A stretch of DNA of 64,000 nt. Source: Pieris napi. Its lineage: Eukaryota > Arthropoda > Insecta > Lepidoptera > Pieridae. Positions 1 to 9,400 of the stretch are shown here, piece after piece. The translations under genes were made by a program, and so were the position numbers. Within the stretch, counting starts at the first letter, position 1; every line of letters begins with the position of its first letter. The notes under the pieces are model-generated. The model was not told the DNA's origin. It saw nothing but the letters and a program-made list of their open reading frames with translations, and made no database searches. The stretch lies in NCBI RefSeq assembly GCF_905475465.1, contig NC_062249.1:2430501-2494500 (forward strand), read 5' to 3'.

Positions 1-70
1 AAAGTGAATTACAGAATCGCAGGGCAGGTGTCCATGGGCGGTATCACTTAACAGATGAGCCCTCCTTAAA
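1..70 (+). repeat. Dispersed repeat 'A', 3' tail fragment
   Basis: The stretch ending in GTGTCCATGGGCGGTATCAC matches the tail of a repeat that recurs in this window in both directions (about 3160, 5424, 33555, 35270, 37377, 41080, 45140, 52725 and 52940). The shared core is a 'cat/tgggcgg..atcactta' block followed by 'gaggcaaacgggcaggaggc' or its complement. It looks like a retroposon tail; I cannot name the family. Confidence 0.5.
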
Positions 71-362
71 AAAGTAAATTTAAAAGAAACCAGTGGAATA
101 TCCTGGCAGTGTATTAAATCAATTTGAACGCACGCCATGTTTATTCAATTTTCATGTTCATGCAATAAACGCTGAAACGTTGTTTGTTTTGATATTTTTA
201 AATACGTTTACTTTGTATGCGTCTTACGTCCGGGTTAAATGAAATTGTTTAAGATTTGTAGATTTGAGCATGGAAAATTGGTCTTAATTTAAAAAAGAAT
301 AGTTTTACGCTCGTTCGTAATAATTTAGTTGAAGTATATTATTTGCGAATATTGATTTTATT

Positions 363-690
363 ATTAACTAGCTGCTTCATGCTTCATAATTACTTAAAGA
401 TGTCATGTGGAACATGGTGTTCCTCTATCAGCAGGAGGCATGGGGAAAAAGTGCGTGCTCCTATTTCACCATGCCTCCTGCTGATAGAGGACAAATCTTA
501 GTTTTTAATTTATTTTATTATTATTTATAACTGATGTCATGTGGATCATAGTATAATGGTTGCAGCTCCTTACAAACATTTAAAAAAAAACTTGGCGATT
601 GAAGAGTGGCGGAGAGTTTGTTTCCAGTTCATCTCGTCCGTTCTGCGCCCTTGATTTGAGAACTGACAGTAAATATAAAATTAGAAGCAT
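363..690 (-). repeat. Dispersed repeat 'C' with a perfect internal hairpin
   Basis: This block matches, in reverse, a stretch at 42345-42570. Both hold 'gttctcaaatcaagggcg', 'aaggagctgcaaccatta' and 'cagcaggaggcatgg' in matching order. A third partial match ('ttctcaaatcaagggcgtag') is at about 10899. It is probably a retroposon or a non-autonomous element. No open frame is seen, and the ends are not exact. Confidence 0.5.
421..491. repeat. Perfect 23-bp inverted repeat (hairpin)
   Basis: Arms 421-443 and 469-491 are exact reverse complements, separated by a 25-nt loop. The right arm reads CCATGCCTCCTGCTGATAG and continues to AGGA. The related copy near 42550 keeps only one arm, so the pair is a feature of this copy, or was lost in the other. 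Confidence 0.85.
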
Positions 691-699
691 TTAATATGT

Positions 700-1789
700 A
701 TTTCTTTATTGAAATTCATAAGTGTAAATTGTGTTACTCTACATGCTACATACCAATATATGGAACTGATTGCTATCCTACCCCGTAATGACTGTTCGGT
801 TTTTCGGAATAAAAACCTAAGTACTAAAAAACAATTTTTTTATATTTTAAATTTTTCTCTCCATAAAAAACTTTCTCAGAGTTCAAGGAATAAATAGGCC
901 GTCTTCTAGTTTTGCACTTAGCAACATATTTTGAGATTCATTTTTATTTATACAGCCCTCAATGATATATATTCTTATGAGGAAAATGTTACCTGCAATT
1001 AGAACAGACGTTGTTTTTGTATAAGGTCTTTATATATCAATATAATAGGCAATTTGTATGAGGAAAAGCCTACAAAATTCCTCTTTACCATTTTGTACAA
1101 TTATTTAACTAAAAAAAAAGTTATATTTCTTAAGGTTCGTCATTTTATTTTTGCGTTTGAGTTATTTATTTATTAACATTTCGTTACATTAATTGTACAT
1201 ATAAAAACAGGGAGCATAAATATCATTTGATTTGAACAAAAATAAGATTACACGTAGAATTATACAATTATTTAACTAAAAAAAGTAATATTTCTTATGG
1301 TTCGTCATTTCATTTTTGTGTTCGAGTTATTTATTTATGTATACAGTGGTCAAACATAGGGTTATGTATACGATTACCCGTTAAAGAAGTGTTATAAAAG
1401 TACATATTACGTTTTAGATTGCTGATATAGTTGGCAAAATTGGTTTATTTCAGTAGATTTATTTTCACAAACACTTTGTACGAGCCAAGGCTGTTTCTGC
1501 TCACGCAGGCTTTTATTAGTTCAACGCGACTGTTGTTCAGTTAAAATCACTCGCCAAGCACTCGCTTTAGCATTCAGTTTGCACACGTATTTCAGTACAG
1601 TGTGGGTAGAGAAAACATGTTTTCAGCCAATAAACATAAAAATTTAATAACTATTTTTTAGTTTAGTTTTTATTAGTTGCCAGTCATTTAAAGTTATCTT
1701 GTTTGATACAATATGCTTATGAATCAGCCAAGTATTCCATATATGATTTTCTATTGCCCTCTCAATTTACTTCTATAAGGCGGGTTATA
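700..1789. other. Intergenic stretch without recognisable gene
   Basis: AT-rich sequence. The phrase 'tacaattatttaactaaaaa' followed by 'atttcttawggttcgtcattt' occurs twice (about 1096-1150 and 1260-1315), an imperfect local duplication of about 165 bp spacing. I see no exon with conserved protein content. Confidence 0.6.
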
Positions 1790-1976
1790 CAGTCAAAACC
1801 GTTTACGACGACATCGTGTAGAACAAAATACCGGTTATATTGACCAAAATCAAAGGTCCCGGTTGAATTATATTGTATTAGGTACTTAATAACAACGTCA
1901 TCGGCTGTTACGACTATCGGTTTTTACGACCAAATATGAGTAGTCCCTTCGATGTTGTTATAACAGATTTTGACTG
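1790..1976. mobile_element. Short pogo/Tc1-like MITE with TA flanks
   Basis: The 187-bp block starts CAGTCAAAACCGTTTACGAC and ends with the near-complement, finishing CAGATTTTGACTG. It is flanked on both sides by TA (1788-1789 and 1977-1978). Inverted ends starting CAGT and a TA duplication are typical of pogo/Tc1-mariner elements. There is no coding capacity, so it would need a transposase supplied elsewhere. Confidence 0.7.
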
Positions 1977-2394
1977 TATTTTTATTTTATATAATGTATA
2001 AACCTTAAAATATCGATTGTATAATTCAGCTTGCACGCGTAATTGGATGGTAGTGTAAAAAATCATGTTACATGTAAAAAACAGTTAATAAGTTTTAGTT
2101 TTTTAGTCTAGTTGCCAGGCGTTTGTCTTCAATTTGCTTGATGACACGTGAATCAGCCAAGGATTCCATTCTTCAAAAGTCCTATCAGTTTACCTCTATA
2201 AGGAGGTCTATATTTTTAACAATCTATAAATAGCGGTTGAATATGTTTTAGGCAGGCTTACGTTTATTTATTTAAATGATATCACACAAATTCTGATATC
2301 TTCATCTAGATTATTGCAATTGTGTTTAGAAACATACCAATGGCGCAACCTTTTATATCTGCGGCTCAGGTTTTTGTTATGTGATCATTTGTTT

Positions 2395-2602
2395 TTTTAA
2401 TAGGCAAGTTGGTGATCAGCCAGTGCTTGTTATGTTGTTGATTTTTGAGTCTAAGGCCTACCGGTTTCCTCACGATGTCTTCCTTCACCGTTCAAGTGAA
2501 TATTAATGCGCACATAGAAAGAAAGTCCATTTGTGCACAGCCGGGGATCGAACCTACGACCTCATGGATGCACGCTAAAGCCACTAGGCTAACTCTTCGT
2601 TG
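2395..2602 (-). repeat. tRNA-derived SINE, reverse orientation
   Basis: Read on the minus strand it has a polymerase III A-box-like TTAGCCTAGTGGC, a B-box-like GGTTCGATCCCCGG, then 'tgtgcacaaatggacttt', 'atgtgcgcattaat', 'catcgtgaggaaacc' and a tail ending at 'ttgcctatt'. The same module order occurs at 8897-9108 on the plus strand, so this is one SINE family. Confidence 0.75.
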
Positions 2603-3159
2603 CGTTGCGACTGCGTTGTAATAAATATTTCGATAGAGTGGAAATTGCGATGATGGCAGCCAAGACATTTCCAGTCCTTGACATAGTCACCGGTTTCCTC
2701 ACGAGTTTTCTTCTATGAGCGAGTGCTAAACGAGCACTTAGAAAGAAAAATCCATCGGTGATTGGAATGAAGGGTTGAAGCACGCCCAAGACTATGCCAA
2801 CACGGGTCTAAGTGTGAGTTTCTCACAAATTGTGGGATGACCCGAGAGATTTCAATGGTTCTTTTGTTATGAATTTAACCTTGACTCAATGAAACGTCTA
2901 ATAAGTCACGCCATTTAGAGCACTGAATTGGCCCTTAGCGTCTAGGACAGTCTCCAATCAAGTTAATTAACGACAGCAGTGTTCTAGTAATTAAACGTTT
3001 TTCTTTGATGGAAAAGGAAACTGTCGTGAGGAAACTGACATGCCTTAGGAATAAGAAATGGATGACACGTGTCAGGCAAAGCATGTCACGAATGAAGAAA
3101 AAAAAGAAAAATGCGCAAAAAAAAAAATAAAAAAAATTACACGTTGGATTGATTTCCTT

Positions 3160-3365
3160 CTCCAAACGGGCAGGAGGCTCTCCTGATGCTAAGTGACACC
3201 ACCGCCGGACACTTTTGATGACAGGCTCGCGAGTGCATTGCCGGCCTTATAAGAATTTGTACGCTCTTTTATTGACTCTCGAATTGGTTCGGAAGTACCT
3301 CAGCCGGCAGCTGGTTCCACATAGTGGTGGTGCGCGGAAAAAACTGCCTAAAAAACCGTTTTTGT
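3160..3365 (-). repeat. Dispersed repeat 'A', reverse copy
   Basis: It contains 'cgggcaggaggctctcctga', a 'gctaagtgacaccaccgcc' core, 'gccggccttataagaattt' and 'agctggttccacatagtgg' in the reverse order of the copy at 41080-41310. The near-identical module order shows family membership. No coding frame is preserved. Confidence 0.65.
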
Positions 3366-4199
3366 CGGTTTAAAATTTGAAGTTGTTGTCACGTCCCTGC
3401 ATGATTATTATGTTTTAATTATTTATTTTAAATGTCGCTTTGGCCGGTAAGACTTATTTTAATTAATACACTTTATTGTAATTAATTTTACCTAGTGACT
3501 AGGTGAACGTCCGTCTCTCTCGCTCTCTCTTCTTCGCTTTGTAATGCGTAGGCGAGAGACAGCTGCCGCAGCGCGACTGCCACGCCACCAAGCGGCTATT
3601 TGGGCCGCAAAAAGTTTGTTTTCAGAGCGCCCATCAGAACTGTGCTTCTATCCTACGTGTGAATTCTTGCCCTGATCTTTAAAAGAAACATGTATATTAT
3701 ATTTAACAACTGTCGTACGAATAATTTGTGAGATAAGTATAGTATTTTGAGTGAAGGAACAAATTTGTTTTTTTAGAAAAATGGATAAATAGGAATTTCG
3801 TGTGATACAATAAAGAATATATCTAATAAACTGTTAAGCTAACTAATAGTTGTGGCGAATAAGCTTTTAGCCAAGCCAGAACAAAAGAGAGCTTTAAAGT
3901 TGCGGCGTAAGCGTTCTCAGCATTTCTTTTGTCGCAATACCAACTGAAGACATTTTTAAGTATATTGGCAAGGCTATTCCTGGTGTTTTATTGCATATGG
4001 CATTATGCCACAAGGCTGCAATTTATAGCCAATGAAGTAAACGTCTTTATCTCTGCAAGATTGTTACCCTGCAATCGATATCACCATATCTATATCTTCA
4101 GATTAGCGTACGTTTTCAAAGGACATGTCGTTGAACGCAATACGCATATGTATGGTTACATTAAGTAACTAACAATTTAATAGTTTTCCACCCCTATCA
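3366..4199. other. Intergenic stretch without recognisable gene
   Basis: It contains a pyrimidine-rich then purine-rich segment (3511-3560, 'ctctctcgctctctctt' and 'aggcgagagacag') resembling one in repeat 'D' at 32700-32790. A minor open frame at 3929-4168 encodes nothing I recognise. No gene call is made. Confidence 0.5.
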
Positions 4200-4269
4200 C
4201 CTCGATGTCCGTACTTTGTTGGTGTCCACCACTATATGGAACCAGCTGCCCACTGAAGTATTTCCGAAC
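4200..4269 (+). repeat. Dispersed repeat 'A', left half split by a hAT element
   Basis: The sequence up to 'cccactgaagtatttccgaac' is the 5' part of repeat 'A'. It resumes at 5424 with 'ttccgaaccaatacgacttc', exactly as in the uninterrupted copy at 41080-41310. The hAT element 4270-5423 interrupts it. Confidence 0.8.
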
Positions 4270-5423
4270 CAGGGCCGCGCCGCCCATGTGTGCGAAGTGT
4301 GCGGTGCACACAGGCGCTAAGACAATGAGGGCGCCGCCACCGAAATTATTTATGTTACACTACAATATTCTTACGTACGTTTGAAGTGTCATTTTACGCT
4401 TTGGGTTTTAGTTTACTTTAAAGGCCGCTGCGCCGTGAGTTTTTCTGTTTGTCTTATGATTTCAATTATATGCCGACATACCTTAATAACATCCAAAATG
4501 AACTATTTATTATAATCGGTAACCAAATTCAACATTTTATTTTAAATTTTGTCGAATCAATAAATATTTTTCAATAATACTGGATTGTACTCCTGACGTT
4601 TCACACGAAGAGCAAATTAGTATGATACATGATAATAAAATTTGTCAATTTTAACATGGAAACTATAAAGTTGGAAATAAGAGAGCATTTCCTTGCTTTC
4701 TGTCCAAATATAGATACAACTGGCGCTGGAGTAACGTCATTTATAATAGAAAAACTAAACGAAATTAATTTGGACATAAACAATTTAAGGGGACAAGGCT
4801 AAATAAGACTATAATGGCTCAAATATGCGCGGTAAGAATATTGCTGGATTTAAATCCCAGCGCTTTTTATGTACTGTGCGTTAGCCATAGTTTAAATTTA
4901 ATAGTAATCGACGCTGCCAACCTCAATCATCACACGACTGTGTTTTTTAATATTTTGCAAGAATTAGATAAATATTTTTCGTCATCTACTATATTTATAC
5001 TTATATATTTATAAAAAAAAATATGTCTTAAATCTGACCTTAAAAACAGTTAGATATAACATCATAACTAAAGTATGTAACAATATAATTCGCGTTTTTG
5101 GTATTTTTCACGGCAATTAGCAAGCGGACGGACCTACTTAAGAAAATATTATTTAAGTAATTATACTAAACTAAAGAACTTTTTTCTTTCGGTCAAAATT
5201 AACAAATAATACAAATTACATTGAAATTTGAAGATTCGTAAAAAATAGGCCGAAACCTCAAATAAGGCTCAAAGGCCGGCAACACACCCACTAAAAATGT
5301 CTATGGGCTGCGATGACTGCCCTTTTTGGCCGTCCCGCAGGCTCGTTTGCCCCCCTATAAAAAAAACAGGAGGCGCTTCATGGGTTTCGCACACAGGCGC
5401 TGCCGGGGGTCGGCGCGGCCCTG
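4270..5423 (+). mobile_element. hAT transposon, defective, 1,154 bp
   Basis: The ends are inverted repeats: left CAGGGCCGCGCCG, right CGGCGCGGCCCTG. The 8-bp sequence TTCCGAAC stands on both sides (4262-4269 and 5424-5431), the duplication length hAT transposases make. Both subterminal regions also carry a GCACACAGGCGCT module (about 4305-4317, 5391-5403). The inside holds a broken transposase with ZMYM1-type hAT signatures. The right interior (about 5270-5350) resembles the tail of repeat 'A', suggesting an older rearrangement. The insertion interrupts repeat 'A', so it is younger than that copy. Confidence 0.9.
4490..5012 (+). pseudogene. hAT transposase remnant (ZMYM1-like), frameshifted
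   Basis: Translating all three plus frames gives, in order, NELFIIIGNQIQHF, FSIILDCTPDVSHEEQISMI, EIREHFLAFCP, TSFIIEKLNEINLDINNLRG and NPSAFYVLCVSHSLNLIVID. These are the hAT catalytic-core phrases 'SIILDCTPD', 'LRGQ..DNGANM' and 'C.AHSLNL' of ZMYM1-type transposases. Successive blocks sit in different frames with stops between them (for example TAA just after LRGQG at 4800). The protein is dead. The N-terminal zinc finger and the C-terminal dimerisation part are absent from this deletion copy. Confidence 0.85.
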
Positions 5424-5580
5424 TTCCGAACCAATACGACTTCGGGTCCTTCAAGAAAATCGTACTAATTCTTAAAATGCTGGCAAATACTGGTGAGCCG
5501 TCTGGTATTGTGAGTGTTCAAAGGCGCTGCAATCACTTAATATAAGTGAGCTTCCTGCCCGTTTGCCCCGGGCTTTATAT
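5424..5580 (+). repeat. Dispersed repeat 'A', right half after hAT insertion
   Basis: It continues the copy broken at 4269: 'ttccgaaccaatacgacttc', 'gggtccttcaagaaaatcgt', and at the end 'cttcctgcccgtttgcccc'. The middle is degenerate relative to the copy at 41080-41310. Confidence 0.7.
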
Positions 5581-5949
5581 ACCTGTATTCTGTAGGCAGA
5601 TATGCACAGATTTTCGACTTATTTATAGATTTATTTATATATATAATTTATGTACGATAATTATAAGATACTCAACCCATCCTATGCTGAAACGGATATC
5701 GGATAATCGGATTCTTATCGTGCAACCATAGTTTAATTATAAAGTTGTAAGTGTTATGTAGAAATTATTACGTCAAGTCCCGTTTATATGTCAAATGGAA
5801 AAGACTAGGTGACCACGATACAGTGAATCGTAGTGTATACATAATACAATAGAGTGTAATCCCCCTACACTCTTACATTATTACACCTTGTATTATGTGT
5901 AATTTTTTCTTTCTTCAATAACAATAATCATAAATCGTTTATTTGCAAA

Positions 5950-6126
5950 GGGAGCGTTCAAGTATTACGTCACGCAATTTTTGGAGATTGTTGACCCCCC
6001 CCCCCCCCTCATGTAACGCGCCGTAACGTTTTTCTTTATAGTAAACTATTGGGTACAACGTTTTAACGTTTCGTGACCACAATAACGCGTAATTCAATCC
6101 CCGCCCCGCATCGTAACGTTTTACAA
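5950..6126 (+). mobile_element. MITE family 'B', 3'-truncated copy
   Basis: It starts GGGAGCGTTCAAGTATTACG and carries the C-run and the 'aacgcgccgtaacgtttttc' and 'ccccgccccgcatcgtaacg' modules seen in the copies at 13767, 21675, 24517 and 41399. The right inverted terminus is missing. Sequence from 6127 to 6436 shows nothing further. Confidence 0.75.
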
Positions 6127-6436
6127 ATAGAAAAAGAAATTGGTACATTCAGATTGATTATTTATAAAACCACATAATAATATGCATGCAAATGTCAAAT
6201 TAATTATCATAATGTCAAAATAAGAACAGTTATTTATAATTGTTGTCAAAACTTATGGTCTAAATACTCTTCCACGCTAAATAGGCACTTTGCCTTAAAA
6301 AAAAATAGTTTCTAATTTAAATTATACGGTTTAAAATACTGTGTAATCCGTGTTTCTATGGTGAGGCTATTTCGGGTACTGTGGTCTCGAATTCCATTTG
6401 ACAATAATTGTCAATATATGTTATATTTTTCCACAG

Positions 6437-9400
6437 GTAAGCGACGTTCGTGGTTGTGGCTACCATTGGGCTACATTGCTGGGTTTGTTACCAGCGCAGG
6501 CCATCAACGTATACCTCGGTTCAACGCTACGGTCAATGCATGATGTGCTGCACGAGTCACACGTCACTGGTTACGTGGTCTTTGCATTTCAGGTAAAAAT
6601 ACATTTGTGATACAGCTAGAGAAAATAGAACTTGCTTTAGTTGTTACGGTTCTAATAAATAATAAGGGTAGTTTTCTTTAAGAAAACGCCTTTACTAGTA
6701 AGACCTCCCATTCGGGTACGGTCACGGTTTTATTAATACCTTATTTTGATTCTTGATACCATTGAATTAAGTTTTACTGATTTCTGGTCATAGACCAGTG
6801 CAGATAGCCTTTAAAATAAATAAAAAGTGAAAAAAATTACAGTAGGATGAAACCCATTAGAAAAGGAGGGGAATATGATCAAAATGAAAGGAAAAATAAA
6901 TTACGGTCGATCTGAGGTCGGGAAGGGGTAGGGGGGGGAGGTTTAAGGGTAAAAAACGGTTTATCTCGATTTCCGGCAAAACTAAAAGTCCTATCGAAGA
7001 AAGTTAAATGGCAAAGTTGTAGGTAATAAAAAGATCTAAAACTTTTGTATTCACAAATTTTTCACATAACCTCAAAATTTATGTGAAAAATTCAAAAAAC
7101 CAAGTTTTTGGTTTTTAATTTTTATCTTTTACAAAAATATTTTTTTTTTAACGAAATTTGGTGAAAACTTACCTTTCTATGTCCCAAATACGCTGTAATT
7201 TATTTGATTAAAAATATTTATTTTTTCACCTTATTTTGAATTAATATCGAAAAAATACCCTAATTTTCAATCGAAAATTCTGACGTCAAAATTTAAGCTT
7301 TTTTCAAAAAGTTGATGTGCTTTCAGTTCGTTGAAATCTCTACTTTCCTATGGTAAAAAAAAATATATATATTACCATAGTAAATCTTCTCAGAAAACGC
7401 AAAAAATCGTATGCAGTAACGCCCAGACTTGTCATCCCCTTCCTTACTTCTCTATGAACCCCTACCCCTACCCCTTCCCGACCTCAGATCGACCGTAATT
7501 TATTTTTCCTTTCATTTTGATCATATTCCCCTCCTTTTCTAATGGGTTTCATCCTACTGTAATTTTTTTTGGTATCAAAAATTATCGGCACTGGTCTATC
7601 ATTGGGTTGATAAATTATAGAATTAATGTGTACAAATACTATTTCACTAATAAATTATAGGCTAAATAGAATTTAAATCGAGAATAACAACTCCAATGAT
7701 TTCGTTACCCGCGCCATTGTTTGATACTACGTTGTGAGCCGTAGTTCGAAGTAAAACAATATGAGTATTATTAATGATTATTATTACTTAATTACACTTC
7801 GAGTTCATTAAGATAAGTAGTAATTAAGTTGATTAAAGTTATTGGTCGTGCTATTAAACTCTTCCTTGATTTCTTAATTTATTTATATAATATTTTCTTA
7901 ATACGTTTAATTTTCATTGGATATTCATAGAATCTATTATATTATGCTTGAAACAATATAATGTATTTATGTTTAATTTAACTTTATTTATTTACTATGT
8001 AATAAATAAGTATTTTTTTCTGTTTTGGCCTAGCTAAATTACGTATTATTGTCTATCTTATATTTATTTGATTGTGTAACGAGTGCATGACATGTGATAA
8101 CGTGCCAATGATAAACTAGGCTGAACTGGACAGACTAAATTGTTCCGATTTTATTTAGTTTAAGAGCAGTTGGCCTAGATCCTTGAGCGTGCGGCTCTCA
8201 TACCAGAGGTCGTAGATTTGAGCCTGGCTGTGCACCAATGGAGTTTCTATATGCGCATTTAACTCTCGATTTTACTGAGAAACAGTCATCGTTATTTTAG
8301 TATCGTTACAAAAAACAAATACAAAAATCTGAGCGTTGTAGCGTTTATTTGGGCTTTTTAATATAATATGTATCTGTAACCAAAAGATGCCGTAAGCACA
8401 TGAATACCTATTCTATCAAATCGTTGCCGACTAGGTATAGATGCAAAATACTCTTTATGAAAAGTTCATACTTCAAGATATACGAACTGTATGATTCTGC
8501 TAATATACGATCTCAAAATTACGCTATGTTCAAAACAAAAGTAATAAAATGTCTATTAAAATATACATATGTATATCTTATTACCAGTATAGCTTAGTAT
8601 AAACTGGTGCAAACAACATAATATGGGTGGGTGGGTAAAAAGGAAGTTTGTGATAAAATTGTATAATGATATTATAAAAATCTAAAATTAGAAGTGTAAT
8701 ATTTTATTTTTAAATGTTTTCGTTACATTTATGTTTATCATAATTGTCATATACATTAGAAAATATGGCTTGTAACATGTAATGTAGATATAGCATTATG
8801 TATGCGGTGAATAAATAAATATATTATTTCGTATTAAAAGTATGCAGTAAAATATATATTTTACTGACATTTCATTTTCAATACTATAAATAAACAGGGC
8901 AGTGTTGGCCTAGTGGCATAAGCGTGCGACTCTCATATCGCTGAGGTAGGTTCGATTCTCAGCTGTGCACCAATGGACTTTCTTTCTATGTGCGCATTTA
9001 ACATTCGCTCGAACGGTAAAGGAAAACATCGCGAGGAAAACGGCTTGCCTTAGATCAAGTCGACGGCGTGTGTCAGGCACAGGAGGCTGATCACCTACTT
9101 GCCTATTAGATTAATAAATGATTATTGTTAAACTAATAGTATGTTTCAATAAACAGTAATCATTTAAATTACTCGATTACATTTAATTAATAAACCATTT
9201 GACCAAAGCAGGCCTTCTTACGGTGACGCGGTTGTCGATCATAATATTAATGTCACTGACAGGCTGAATTCACAATGTCACCAATTGCTTTAATGCTTCT
9301 TGAATTGCCTCCATTGACCGCTTTACTAAAGAGAGTCACCTTTTAAATGAAGTAAGTGGCGTAATGTAGAAAACTCTTGAGAATTTACATAGTTTTGCCT

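Noticed and set aside
1..6436. Upstream TMEM64 exons
   Set aside because: No frame encoding the expected VTT-domain sequence with a phase-0 donor was found; those exons presumably lie left of the window.
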